The position numbers and the translations under genes were made by a program. Shown here in pieces: positions 52,650 to 62,279 of a DNA stretch of 64,000 nucleotides. Under the pieces are notes generated by a model. That model was given only the letters and a program-made list of their open reading frames with translations. It searched no databases and was not told the DNA's origin. Source of the stretch: Gordonia sp. 'Campus' (GTDB taxonomy: Bacteria; Actinomycetota; Actinomycetes; Mycobacteriales; Mycobacteriaceae); NCBI RefSeq assembly GCF_022206305.1, contig NZ_JAKOIW010000002.1, positions 310,001-374,000 on the forward strand, written 5' to 3'. Position 1 is the stretch's first letter. Each line of letters starts with the position of its first letter.

Positions 52650-53911
52650 GCGGAGCATTTCAGGCCCCCCGGGGCATCCCCGACTACCTCCCGCCCGCCT
52701 CGGCGGACTTCCGGCGGGTCCGGGACACGCTCACCGAGGCCGCGCGCCGCGCCGGGTACGGCCACATCGAACTGCCCGTCTTCGAGGACACTGCGCTGTT
52801 CGCACGCGGGGTCGGTGAGTCGACCGATGTGGTGAGCAAAGAGATGTACACCTTCGCCGACCGCGGTGACCGTTCGGTGACGCTGCGGCCGGAAGGCACG
52901 GCGGGCGTCGTCCGTGCCGTCATCCAGCACGGTCTCGACCGTGGCCAGCTGCCCGTCAAGGTCTGCTACGCCGGACCGTTCTTCCGGTACGAGAAGCCGC
53001 AGACCGGCCGGTACCGCCAGCTGCAGCAGGTGGGCGTGGAGGCCATCGGCGTCGACGACCCGGCGCTCGACGCGGAGGTCATCGCGATCGCGGACGAGGG
53101 TTATCGACGTCTCGGGCTGTCCGGGTTCCGCCTCGAGATCACCTCGCTCGGCGACGACGAGTCCCGGCCGCGCTATCGGGAAGCGTTGCAGGAGTTCCTG
53201 TTCGGCCTCGACCTCGACGAGGCGACGCGCGCCCGCGCGGAGATCAACCCGCTGCGGGTGCTCGATGACAAGCGTCCCGAGGTCAAAGCGGCCACCGCGG
53301 GGGCGCCGCTGCTCATCGACTACCTGTCCGAGGACGCCAAGGCCCACTTCGACCTCGTCCTCGCGCACCTGGACCGTCTCGGCGTCGCCTATGAGATCAA
53401 TCCGCGTCTGGTCCGCGGTCTGGACTACTACACCAAGACGACCTTCGAGTTCGTGCACGACGGCCTGGGTGCCCAGTCGGGCATCGGCGGCGGCGGACGC
53501 TACGACGGTCTGATGCGGCAGCTCGGTGCCAAGCAGGATCTCTCCGGCATCGGATTCGGGATCGGTGTCGACCGCACCATGCTCGCCCTCGAGGCCGAGG
53601 GCGTCGCGGGGACCGAGGCGGCTCGCTGCCAGGTCTTCGGGGTTCCGCTCGGCGCGGCGGCGAAGGCCGAACTCGTCGGTGTCGCGGGCGCACTGCGCGC
53701 CGCCGGGATCAGCGTCGACCTCGCCTACGGCGATCGCGGGCTCAAGGGTGCGATGAAGGCCGCCGACCGTTCGGGTGCCCGGCTGGCGTTGGTCCTGGGG
53801 GAGAACGAACTCGCCGAACGGCGGATCGAGGTCAAGGATCTCGGCAACGGCGAACAGCGTCAGGTGGCACTCGACGACGTCGTGTCCCAGGTCTCGCAGC
53901 TCCTGCGCTGA
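52646..53911 (+). CDS. hisS: Histidyl-tRNA synthetase
   Basis: Class II aminoacyl-tRNA synthetase, 421 residues. Motif 1 lies in [13 protein letters not shown], motif 2 in [23 protein letters not shown], the histidine A box in [15 protein letters not shown] and motif 3 in [15 protein letters not shown]. The C-terminal anticodon-binding domain follows. GTG 52646 overlaps the stop of the upstream hydrolase. It converges on the next gene with only 4 bases between stop codons and no hairpin. Confidence 0.96.
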   Translation: MSGAFQAPRGIPDYLPPASADFRRVRDTLTEAARRAGYGHIELPVFEDTALFARGVGESTDVVSKEMYTFADRGDRSVTLRPEGTAGVVRAVIQHGLDRGQLPVKVCYAGPFFRYEKPQTGRYRQLQQVGVEAIGVDDPALDAEVIAIADEGYRRLGLSGFRLEITSLGDDESRPRYREALQEFLFGLDLDEATRARAEINPLRVLDDKRPEVKAATAGAPLLIDYLSEDAKAHFDLVLAHLDRLGVAYEINPRLVRGLDYYTKTTFEFVHDGLGAQSGIGGGGRYDGLMRQLGAKQDLSGIGFGIGVDRTMLALEAEGVAGTEAARCQVFGVPLGAAAKAELVGVAGALRAAGISVDLAYGDRGLKGAMKAADRSGARLALVLGENELAERRIEVKDLGNGEQRQVALDDVVSQVSQLLR

Positions 53912-53915
53912 CGCG

Positions 53916-55577
53916 TCAGCGAACCACCTCGTCGGCCAGCACATCGAGGGATACGCCGCCCAATGCCAGTGCGCGCGAGTGGAAGTCCTTGAGCGTCCAC
54001 TCCGGATGCGCGCGCAGGGCCGCGGTGCGGGTCTGCTCCCAGACCCGCTGACCCAGCGCGTAGGACGGCGCCTGCCCCGGCCAGCCGAGATAACGGTCGA
54101 GTTCAAAGCGCAGGACCGCATGGTCCATCGCCACCGACGAGGTCAGGAACTCCCAGGCCTTGTCCGCATCCCAGATGCCCCCGCCGAGCGACTCCGGCGC
54201 GGGCAGTCTGCAGTGCACCCCGATGTCGACGACCACGCGCGCCGCCCGGAGCCGTTGCGAGTCGAGCATTCCCATGCGGTCACCGGGATCCTCGAGCCAG
54301 CCGAGCTCGTCCATGAGGCGTTCGGCATAAAGCGCCCACCCCTCGCCATGGCCGGAGGTGAAGGAGGCGAGTTTGCGCCACGAGTTCAGGTCGGGATCGA
54401 CGATGGCGGAGCCGAGCTGGAGGTGATGGCCCGGCACTCCCTCGTGGTAGACGGTCGTCTTCTCCTGCCAGGTGTGGAAGACGGTCTGGTCCTGCGGCAC
54501 CGACCACCACATGCGCCCCGGGCGCGACAGGTCTTCCGTCGGCTGCGTGTAGTAGATGATCCCGGTCGACGACGGGGCCAGGCGACATTCGAGCCGAGAA
54601 AGCCGCGCCGGGATGTCGAAGTGGGTGCCGCCCAGTCCGTCGACCGCGGCGTCGGAGGTCTCCTGCATCCAGTCGACGAACCTGTGCCGGTCGTGGATCT
54701 GGTACTGCGGTTGCCGATCGAGCCAGGCGAGCGTGTCGGCGACTCCTCGTCCGGGGAGCAGTCCTTCGGCGATCTCGTGCTGCTCGGCGACGATCTGTTC
54801 GAGTCGGGTGATCGCCCACGCGTACGCGTCGTCGGGGTCGGCGTCCGCGCCGAGGTAGGCGGGCAGGTGGAGAAGATAGCGCTCCCGGCCGACGGCGTCG
54901 TCGTCGAGTGCGCTGCCCACGACGCCCGTGCGGAGATAGTTCGCGAACGTCCCGAAAGCGGTGCGCGCGGCGTCGAGTGCGGTGCCCAAGGTGCCGGCCA
55001 GTGCCGGATCGGTCGCGATCGTCGCCGTGTTCGCCGCGATGGCCTCGGCCGCGGACTCGGACTGACGTGCCACGGCCTCGACCTGCCGACGTGCGAGCGA
55101 CGGCCCGTGACGAAGCCGGTGTGCGAGCCCGTCGACGACGCCGGTGAGGGCGCCGGGTACGGCGGTCAGACGTGCGACGAAGACCTCGCGCTGCTCCCGG
55201 GTCTCGGTCGGCATCAGGTCGAAGATGTCGCGGATGGCCTGCAGCGGTGAGGCGATGACGTTGCAGTCGCCGATCTGCTCGCCTGCATCGGCGAGCGCGA
55301 GTTCGCGCCGGAGCGACGCGCTCATCGTGGCGACCGTGACCCGGTCGACGGCATCGGTGATCTCAGCGTCGGCGAGCGCGGTCAGCGTTGCCGCGGCGAC
55401 CTCGGCACGTTCCGAACAGGCCTGCGCGGAGAAGTCGGTCAGCCGGTCGTCGTGCTCACCGTGACCGATCTCGGTCGCGAAGAGCGGGTCGAGTGCGCAC
55501 AACCGGTCGAGGTGTGCGTTCGCGATGGCATCGACCGCGGTGGGCGGACGAGACGAGGCCTGGTCGACGGCGGTCAC
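53916..55577 (-). CDS. DUF885 family protein, putative zinc peptidase
   Basis: A 553-residue all-helical protein of the DUF885 family. The likely metal site is YHEGVPGHHLQL (H-E-x-x-P-G-H, a gluzincin-like arrangement), followed by SGHGEGWALYAERLMDELG with the third ligand glutamate expected in this stretch. There is no signal peptide, so it is cytosolic. The family is thought to act as a carboxypeptidase-like or dipeptidase enzyme, but its substrate here is not known. It starts 10 bases after the ypfJ stop and shares its transcript. Confidence 0.85.
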   Translation of the reverse strand: MTAVDQASSRPPTAVDAIANAHLDRLCALDPLFATEIGHGEHDDRLTDFSAQACSERAEVAAATLTALADAEITDAVDRVTVATMSASLRRELALADAGEQIGDCNVIASPLQAIRDIFDLMPTETREQREVFVARLTAVPGALTGVVDGLAHRLRHGPSLARRQVEAVARQSESAAEAIAANTATIATDPALAGTLGTALDAARTAFGTFANYLRTGVVGSALDDDAVGRERYLLHLPAYLGADADPDDAYAWAITRLEQIVAEQHEIAEGLLPGRGVADTLAWLDRQPQYQIHDRHRFVDWMQETSDAAVDGLGGTHFDIPARLSRLECRLAPSSTGIIYYTQPTEDLSRPGRMWWSVPQDQTVFHTWQEKTTVYHEGVPGHHLQLGSAIVDPDLNSWRKLASFTSGHGEGWALYAERLMDELGWLEDPGDRMGMLDSQRLRAARVVVDIGVHCRLPAPESLGGGIWDADKAWEFLTSSVAMDHAVLRFELDRYLGWPGQAPSYALGQRVWEQTRTAALRAHPEWTLKDFHSRALALGGVSLDVLADEVVR

Positions 55578-55587
55578 CGGTCGGCGT

Positions 55588-56457
55588 TCACAGGTCGTCG
55601 GTGGCGAACGTGTCGCATCGGTCGGGGTCGCCGGACTGGTAACCGACCGTGAACCAGCGGGTGCGCTGGGCGGCCGAACCGTGCGTCCAGCCCTCCGGGT
55701 TGGAGCCGGGCCCCTGGATCGTGTCGTCGCCGATCGCCTTGGCGGTTTGGATCACGGTCGCGATCTGCTCGTCGGAGATCGGCGCGAGCAGGGCGTCGGG
55801 GCCGTCGTCGGCGTGGTGAGCCCACACCCCGGCGAGACAGTCGGCCTGCAACTCCACCCGGACCGACCCCGAACGAGGCCCCTGCGAACCCATCCGCTGG
55901 CCTTTCGCGAGAGCGCCCGTCAGGTTCTGGACATGGTGGCCGTATTCGTGGGCCACGACGTACTCCTGGGCGAGCGGCCCGTCACTGCCACCCATCCGGC
56001 GCAGCTGCGTGAAGAACGACGGGTCGAAGTAGGCGGTGGAGTCGGCGGGGCAGTAGAAGGGACCGGTCGCCGAACTCGCGGCGCCGCAACCGGTGCGGAC
56101 GGCGTCGGCGAAGATCACCGTCTGGGGCGGCTGGTAATCCGGCCAGAGATCCGACCACACCGTGTCGACGCTGACCGTGGTCGCCTTGATCCGGCAGATC
56201 GTGTTCTCGTTCGCCATCTCGTACGTGCACGAGTCGAGCTGCTGCTGGATCTGCGCGGCGTCCGAGGACGTGCCCTGCTGGGGGCCCTCGGTGCCGAGGA
56301 TCTCGCCGGGATTCACACCGAAGAGCAGCGCGACGATCGTCAGGATCAGTCCCGCACCGCCGCCGAGTGCGATCCGACCGCCCCCGCCACCGCCCCCACC
56401 TCCGGAAACGCTGCCGGTGTCGATCGATCCGCTGCCCTGGAAGGTCACGCGACCCAT
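55588..56457 (-). CDS. ypfJ: Membrane-anchored neutral zinc metallopeptidase (YpfJ family, Rv2575-like)
   Basis: A 289-residue protein with a Gly-rich N-terminus (residues 17-34), one transmembrane helix ([13 protein letters not shown]) and an extracytoplasmic metallopeptidase domain with [11 protein letters not shown] (HExxH plus one) and the downstream [15 protein letters not shown]. Four cysteines in the domain (SCTYE, ICRIK, TGCGAA, FYCPAD) may form disulfides. Domain order and length match the family. It is upstream of the DUF885 gene, so two putative peptidases are made together, divergent from aspS. Confidence 0.9.
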   Translation of the reverse strand: MGRVTFQGSGSIDTGSVSGGGGGGGGGRIALGGGAGLILTIVALLFGVNPGEILGTEGPQQGTSSDAAQIQQQLDSCTYEMANENTICRIKATTVSVDTVWSDLWPDYQPPQTVIFADAVRTGCGAASSATGPFYCPADSTAYFDPSFFTQLRRMGGSDGPLAQEYVVAHEYGHHVQNLTGALAKGQRMGSQGPRSGSVRVELQADCLAGVWAHHADDGPDALLAPISDEQIATVIQTAKAIGDDTIQGPGSNPEGWTHGSAAQRTRWFTVGYQSGDPDRCDTFATDDL

Positions 56458-56579
56458 TCTGGCACGGTCGTCGGGCCCGGCGGGGGCAGGCGATTGACGT
56501 CCACGCGTGCCGATGCGGCACCATGGACACCTGGCCTGCGTTCCCGTCGGGCCGATTCGATCGTTGGGAAGGACTCTCA

Positions 56580-58394
56580 GTGCTCCGCACGCATTCCGCA
56601 GGTTCGCTGCGTCGCGCCGACGCGTCGCAGACCGTCACCGTCGCCGGGTGGGTCGCACGCCGGCGTGACCACGGTGGCGTCGTCTTCATCGACCTGCGTG
56701 ACTCGACCGGGCTCGTCCAGGTGGTGTTCCGGGACGAGGCGGTCGCCGCGGCCGCGCACCGGCTGCGTGCCGAGTACTGCGTCGCCGTGACCGGCGTCGT
56801 CGAGGTGCGACCCGAGGGCAGTGAGAACCCCAACCTCAGCTCCGGCGAGATCGAGATCAACGCCGTCGGACTCGAGGTGCTCAACGAGTCGGCGCCGCTG
56901 CCGTTCCAGCTCGACGAGTCGCCGGGCGAGGAGGCGCGCCTGCGTCACCGATACCTCGACCTCCGTCGTGAGGGCCCGAGCGCGGCGCTGCGCCTGCGCT
57001 CGAAGGCGAACGCGGCCGCGCGCGGAGTGCTCGCCGCACGCGATTTCACCGAGATCGAGACCCCCACCCTGACCCGGTCGACGCCGGAGGGGGCTCGGGA
57101 CTTCCTGGTCCCGGCACGCCTGCAGCCCGGCACCTTCTACGCACTGCCGCAGAGCCCGCAGCTGTTCAAGCAGCTGCTCATGGTCGCGGGTATGGAGCGC
57201 TACTACCAGATCGCGCGCTGCTACCGCGACGAGGACTTCCGCGCCGACCGGCAGCCCGAGTTCACCCAGCTCGACATCGAGATGAGCTTCGTCGACCAGG
57301 ACGACGTGATCGCGGTCGCCGAGGAGATCCTCGTCGCACTGTGGAAGCTGATCGGCGTCGACATCGCGACCCCGATCCCGCGCATGACCTACGCCGACGC
57401 GATGCGCCGATTCGGTTCGGACAAGCCGGATCTGCGTTTCGGCATCGAACTCGTGGAGTGTGCCGAGTACTTCGCGAACACCCCGTTCCGCGTCTTCCAG
57501 GCTCCGTATGTCGGTGCCGTGGTCATGCCCGGCGGCGCGTCGCAGCCGCGTCGTCAGCTCGACGCCTGGCAGGAATGGGCCAAGCAGCGCGGCGCCAAGG
57601 GCCTCGCGTACGTCCTGATCGCCGAAGACGGCACGCTGTCGGGGCCGGTCGCCAAGAACCTGTCCGACGACGAGCGCGCCGGTCTGGCCGCCCACGTCGG
57701 TGCGCAGCCCGGCGACTGTGTGTTCTTCGGGGCGGGAGAGGTCAAGTCGACCCGCGCGCTGCTGGGCGCCGCCCGCGGCGAGATCGCGTCGAAGCTAGGC
57801 CTCATCAAGGACGGCGACTGGGCGTTCACGTGGGTCGTCGACGCGCCGATGTTCGAGCCCGCCGCCGAGGCGACCGCGTCCGGTGATGTCGCACTGGGGC
57901 ACTCGGCCTGGACCGCGGTACACCACGCCTTCACCTCGCCGAAGCCGGAGTCGATCGACGCCCTCGAGTCCGATCCCGGTTCGGCCCTGGCCTACGCGTA
58001 CGACATCGTGTGCAACGGCAACGAGATCGGCGGCGGATCGATCCGTATCCACCGTCGCGACGTGCAGGAGCGCGTCTTCGAGATCATGGGCATCAGCCAC
58101 GACGAGGCGCAGGAGAAGTTCGGCTTCCTCCTCGACGCCTTCGCCTACGGCGCACCGCCGCACGGCGGCATCGCCTTCGGCTGGGATCGCATCACCGCGC
58201 TGCTCGCCGGTGAATCCTCGATCCGCGAGGTGATCGCGTTCCCGAAGTCCGGCGGCGGCGTCGACCCGCTGACCGAGGCACCCGCCGCGATCACCGCGCA
58301 GCAGCGCAAGGAGTCGGGCATCGACGCGAAGCCCGCACCGCGGGGCGGCGCCGAGGCGGCCGACGGTCAGAAGGCGCCGACGCCGGGCAGCTGA
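56580..58394 (+). CDS. aspS: Aspartyl-tRNA synthetase
   Basis: Class II synthetase of bacterial type, 604 residues. The OB-fold anticodon domain comes first ([23 protein letters not shown]), motif 1 follows [13 protein letters not shown], motif 2 is [21 protein letters not shown], the GAD insertion domain lies at about 290-410, and motif 3 is [13 protein letters not shown]. The last 35 residues are an Ala/Pro-rich tail. GTG 56580 has GGAAGGA upstream. It may also form Asp-tRNA-Asn, as do many actinobacterial AspRS; this is not resolved here. Confidence 0.96.
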   Translation: MLRTHSAGSLRRADASQTVTVAGWVARRRDHGGVVFIDLRDSTGLVQVVFRDEAVAAAAHRLRAEYCVAVTGVVEVRPEGSENPNLSSGEIEINAVGLEVLNESAPLPFQLDESPGEEARLRHRYLDLRREGPSAALRLRSKANAAARGVLAARDFTEIETPTLTRSTPEGARDFLVPARLQPGTFYALPQSPQLFKQLLMVAGMERYYQIARCYRDEDFRADRQPEFTQLDIEMSFVDQDDVIAVAEEILVALWKLIGVDIATPIPRMTYADAMRRFGSDKPDLRFGIELVECAEYFANTPFRVFQAPYVGAVVMPGGASQPRRQLDAWQEWAKQRGAKGLAYVLIAEDGTLSGPVAKNLSDDERAGLAAHVGAQPGDCVFFGAGEVKSTRALLGAARGEIASKLGLIKDGDWAFTWVVDAPMFEPAAEATASGDVALGHSAWTAVHHAFTSPKPESIDALESDPGSALAYAYDIVCNGNEIGGGSIRIHRRDVQERVFEIMGISHDEAQEKFGFLLDAFAYGAPPHGGIAFGWDRITALLAGESSIREVIAFPKSGGGVDPLTEAPAAITAQQRKESGIDAKPAPRGGAEAADGQKAPTPGS

Positions 58395-58446
58395 CGCCAC
58401 TGCGGTGAGGCCGGGTCCCCGAGACGCGGGAACGGTGACCGGCACG

Positions 58447-58452
58447 TACAGT
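58447..58452 (+). promoter_or_regulatory. -10 hexamer TACAGT, leaderless promoter for the ATP-grasp/alpha-E gene
   Basis: TACAGT, six bases (GCTCCG), then GTG 58459. It sits in the 64-base gap after aspS. Confidence 0.5.
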
Positions 58453-58458
58453 GCTCCG

Positions 58459-61215
58459 GTGACCTCTTCGCCGGGCAACGCTTCCGCGGTGTTCGATCGC
58501 TACCGCGCAGAGGGGTACACGCTCTTCGATCCGGACCGGATCGTCGACGCCGGGCCCGGTGCCGATCGACCGGTCGAGCATTACGACGAGCTCCTGGATC
58601 CCGCCGGCACCGTACGTTCCGCATGGCAGGACCTCGCGCGGGTCTACCAGGTGCGCGGCGACGGCCGCCTGCGGGAATCGGCCGCCCGGCTCGCTGCATC
58701 GGTCAGCGACGACGGTGTCGTCTACAACGAGTTCGACGGCCACGACACGGTCACCCGCGACTGGGAGGTCGACGCCGTCCCGCTCGTCGTCGACGGTGTC
58801 GAGTGGGCCGACCTCGAGAAGGCGATCACGCAGCGTTCGATGCTGCTCGACCTCCTGCTCCGCGATCTCTACCGCGATCAGAAGACGATCACCTCCGGAC
58901 TGGTCGCGCCCGAGATGGTGTTCGGGCACCCGGGGTACATCCGCAAGGCAGCGCGCCTCGAGGTCGCCGGGCCCCATGCGCTGTTCCTGCACGCCGTCGA
59001 CATCTCGCGAACCGCCGACGGCCGCTTCGTCGCCTACCGCGACCGCACGCAGGCGCCCTCGGGCGTCGGCTACGCGATCGTCGGGCGCCGCCTCATGTCG
59101 AAGACCTTCCCGCAGCTCTTCCAGGCATGTGCCCCGCGCCCGATGGCGAACTTCTCGGCCACGATGCGGCTGGCCCTGACCGAGTACGCGCCACCCGGGG
59201 TCGATGACCCGACGGTGGCGGTGCTCAGCCCCGGCAGCATGTCCGAGACCGCGTTCGACCAGGCATATCTGGCGTCGGTGCTCGGCTTCCCGCTGGTCGA
59301 GGGTGCCGACCTCACCGTCCGGGACGGCGCGGTCTACATGCGTTCGCTCGGCCGGTACAAACGAGTCGATGTGCTGCTGCGGCGCGTCGACGCCGCCTAC
59401 ACCGACCCCCTCGACCTGCGTACCGACTCCCGGCTGGGCGTGACCGGTCTGGTCGAGGCGATCTCACGCGGCAACGTGACCGTGCTCAACACCCTCGGCT
59501 CGGGTGTGCTGGAGAACCCTGCTCTGCACACGGTGCTCGAACGGCTCGCGCCGGCGCTGCTCGACGACGACCTGCTCCTGGGGTCGGTCCGCACATACTG
59601 GGCCGGTGACCCGTTGCAGCGCACCAAGATCCAGGCATCCCTCGGGTCGCTGGTGGTCACCAACACCTGCACGGACGAGGAGTTCATCGGTCCCATGCTC
59701 GCCACGGCCGATCGAGCCGACCTCGCCGCTCGCATCGAGGCCCAGACCTGGCAGTGGGTGGCCCGCGAGCTCGAGGCGTTCTCGGTGGCGCCGACCATCA
59801 CCCCCGGGGGGACGCGGTCGGGTCAGGTGCGGACCGGTCAACCCGGCACGCTGCGGGCGGCGCCGGTGTCGGTGCGCGCGTTCAGTGTCGCGCAGGGGCC
59901 CGGATACGCCGTGATGCCCGGCGGGCTGGGTGCGGTTCTGGCCGACGGGGCCGAGGGCGCGGCGCACCACGTGGTGGCCGCCAAGGACGTGTGGGTGACG
60001 AGCACCGACGTCGGCGGCCACGTGTCGCGACGCTCCGAGACGCGGGCCGAGCCGGCCGAGGAGGTCGCGGTCATCGCCCCGGGACGGGTCGTGCCGACCG
60101 GATACTCCGACGTCGCGGCCGCCGCCAGCCCTCGGGTGCTGGCCGATCTGTTCTGGCTGGGCCGCTACGGCGAGCGCACCGAACTGGTGACCCGGTTGGC
60201 GAAGGTGTCGCGCGAGCGCTATCAGGACTTCCAGTACCGGCCGTGGATGGCGGGCACCCGGGCGGTCCCGCTGGTGTTGCACGCGGTCGCGACGGTGACC
60301 GGCACCGCGGGTTACCTGCGCACCGCCGATCTGTTGGTGTCCGGCTCCGACCGCCCGCCGTCGCCCGACCAGGTCAACGAGGCGATCGAGAAGATCGCCG
60401 ACCTCACCGTCGCACGCTCGGTTCCCGGGACCATCGCCTACTCCGTGGAGCGGCTCGTGAGCAGCGCGCGGGCCGTCCGCGACCAGATGTCGACCAGTAC
60501 GTGGATGGTTCTCGCGCCGGTCGAACGAGCGGTGGCCACCACATCTCGGCTGCTCGCCGAGTCGCGGGCGGAATCGGGTTCCGACCGTCTCGGCGACGCC
60601 GCACTCGACCTCGGCCCCGAACTCGCGCGTGCGCACGCCGAGATCCTCCACGGTGTGCTGGCTCTGACCGGACTGCAGGCCGAGTCGATGGTGCACGACG
60701 CGAGCTGGATCTTCATGGACCTCGGCCGTCGTATCGAGCGGGCTCTGACGCTGGCCGACCTGACGCGGGCGTTCTTCGTCGACGCCGGTGACACCGACGT
60801 CGAACAGGCGTTGATGGAGTCCTTCCTCGTCGCCAACGAGTCATCGGTGATCTATCGGCGCCGCAACCGGGGTCTCTATCGACCGGACGGCGTCGTCGAC
60901 CTGCTGCTGTTCGATCCCACCAATCCGAGGTCGATGATCTTCTCGCTGGAGAAGATGAACGCCGACCTGTCCGCCGCCCCCGAGACCCTCCGGTCGGCGG
61001 GCGCCGAACGTGCGGTGCAGGAGATGATCGCCGAACTCCGCCGCAGCGATCCCGCCGATCTCGTCCGCGTCGACGCCCAGCGGCGTCGCCCCGATCTCGA
61101 TGAACTCATGGGAACCCTGCATGCCGGACTCCGCGACCTGTCGGACCTGCTGACACGGACACGGTTCGCCACGCCGCAGCAGGCGCGACCGATCTGGGGT
61201 GGTGGTCAGTCATGA
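58459..61215 (+). CDS. Circularly permuted ATP-grasp and alpha-E domain fusion protein (Rv2567-like)
   Basis: A 918-residue fusion. The N-terminal half (about 60-480) is a circularly permuted type 2 ATP-grasp domain (DWEVDAVPLVVDGVEWADLEKAI, AFDQAYLASVLGFPLVEGADLTVRDG, LGSGVLENPALHTVLERLAP). The C-terminal part (about 555-900) is an alpha-E domain (SPRVLADLFWLGRYGERTELVTRLAKV, VHDASWIFMDLGRRIERALTLADLT). In many bacteria these two are separate genes next to a transglutaminase-like gene, as here. Comparative genomics has proposed a peptide ligation/cleavage system, but the substrate is unknown. GTG 58459 is used, six bases after TACAGT. The stop overlaps the next ATG. Confidence 0.9.
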   Translation: MTSSPGNASAVFDRYRAEGYTLFDPDRIVDAGPGADRPVEHYDELLDPAGTVRSAWQDLARVYQVRGDGRLRESAARLAASVSDDGVVYNEFDGHDTVTRDWEVDAVPLVVDGVEWADLEKAITQRSMLLDLLLRDLYRDQKTITSGLVAPEMVFGHPGYIRKAARLEVAGPHALFLHAVDISRTADGRFVAYRDRTQAPSGVGYAIVGRRLMSKTFPQLFQACAPRPMANFSATMRLALTEYAPPGVDDPTVAVLSPGSMSETAFDQAYLASVLGFPLVEGADLTVRDGAVYMRSLGRYKRVDVLLRRVDAAYTDPLDLRTDSRLGVTGLVEAISRGNVTVLNTLGSGVLENPALHTVLERLAPALLDDDLLLGSVRTYWAGDPLQRTKIQASLGSLVVTNTCTDEEFIGPMLATADRADLAARIEAQTWQWVARELEAFSVAPTITPGGTRSGQVRTGQPGTLRAAPVSVRAFSVAQGPGYAVMPGGLGAVLADGAEGAAHHVVAAKDVWVTSTDVGGHVSRRSETRAEPAEEVAVIAPGRVVPTGYSDVAAAASPRVLADLFWLGRYGERTELVTRLAKVSRERYQDFQYRPWMAGTRAVPLVLHAVATVTGTAGYLRTADLLVSGSDRPPSPDQVNEAIEKIADLTVARSVPGTIAYSVERLVSSARAVRDQMSTSTWMVLAPVERAVATTSRLLAESRAESGSDRLGDAALDLGPELARAHAEILHGVLALTGLQAESMVHDASWIFMDLGRRIERALTLADLTRAFFVDAGDTDVEQALMESFLVANESSVIYRRRNRGLYRPDGVVDLLLFDPTNPRSMIFSLEKMNADLSAAPETLRSAGAERAVQEMIAELRRSDPADLVRVDAQRRRPDLDELMGTLHAGLRDLSDLLTRTRFATPQQARPIWGGGQS

Positions 61216-62132
61216 GTTCACGGCTGTACCGGGTGATGCACCGGACCAGCTACACCTACGACGACGACGTGTCGTCCTCCTACGGTCGGTGCCATCTGAC
61301 CCCCCGGGACCTCCCGGGCCAGCGGGTGCGATCGACATCGCTGGAGATCGAACCCGAGCCCGACGACCGCTCCACCGGCGTCGACGTCTACGGCAACAAC
61401 GACAGCTACTTCCACGTGCGCACCGCCCACCGCGCCCTGACGGTCACGGCCCGATCGGTGGTGGAGGTGGATCCCATCGACCAGGGGCTGCTGTCGAGTC
61501 CGGCGGCGCGGTGCGCCTGGGAGGCCGCGCGCCCGGGCGCCCTGACCGGACGGGCCGCCGCGCTGGCTGCGGAGTTCGTCCTCGACCTCGATCCGCCGGA
61601 GATCACCCCGGCGGTCCGCGACTATGCGGCCGAGGTGTTCGTGCCGGGTCGGCCCTTGATCGAGGCGGCCACCGAGCTGACCACCCGGATCTTCACCGAC
61701 TTCGCCTATCGTTCCGGCTCGACGGCCATCTCCACCCGGGTCGACACGGTGATGACCCGTCGGGAGGGCGTGTGCCAGGACTTCGCACGTGTCGCGATCG
61801 CCTGCCTGCGCTCGGTGGGACTCGCCGCGCGGTACGAATCGGGATACCTGGCCACCGACCCGCCGCCGGGCAAGGAGAAGATCTTCGGCGCCGACGCGAG
61901 CCATGCCTGGGCCGCGGTCTGGTTACCCGACGGCAGGTGGCTGGCCTTCGATCCGACCAACGACAAACTGGTCGACGAACGCCACGTCACGGTGGCGTGG
62001 GGCCGGGACTACGACGACGTGCCGCCTCTGCGGGGCGTCATCTACACCGACTCGACCCGAAGCCGGATCGACGTCGCGGTGGACGTGAGCCCGGCCGAAT
62101 CGGCGGCTGGGGAGGGACCGGACGCGGGCTGA
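61212..62132 (+). CDS. Transglutaminase-like cysteine protease family protein (Rv2569c-like)
   Basis: A 306-residue protein with an N-terminal bacterial transglutaminase-like region (RLYRVMHRTSYTYDDDVSSS) and the core triad: Cys in RREGVCQDFARV, His in ADASHAWAAVW and Asp in LAFDPTNDKLV. No signal peptide. It would act as a protease or transglutaminase in the cytosol. The 4-base overlap with the ATP-grasp/alpha-E gene shows a shared role; it may cut or transfer what the ATP-grasp ligates. Confidence 0.9.
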   Translation: MSSRLYRVMHRTSYTYDDDVSSSYGRCHLTPRDLPGQRVRSTSLEIEPEPDDRSTGVDVYGNNDSYFHVRTAHRALTVTARSVVEVDPIDQGLLSSPAARCAWEAARPGALTGRAAALAAEFVLDLDPPEITPAVRDYAAEVFVPGRPLIEAATELTTRIFTDFAYRSGSTAISTRVDTVMTRREGVCQDFARVAIACLRSVGLAARYESGYLATDPPPGKEKIFGADASHAWAAVWLPDGRWLAFDPTNDKLVDERHVTVAWGRDYDDVPPLRGVIYTDSTRSRIDVAVDVSPAESAAGEGPDAG

Positions 62133-62279
62133 ACATCCGCGTCGGCCCGCGGGTTCGGCGAAACCGGTGTGCCGCAGCGTGTTCGGATGTCGTTTCGGCA
62201 CTTTGCCAGCCGCAACGTGGTACAGATGGATGAACAGTGCTGTCGCGACCTCGTGGCAACGGGTAGGTTGGTGGGCGAC

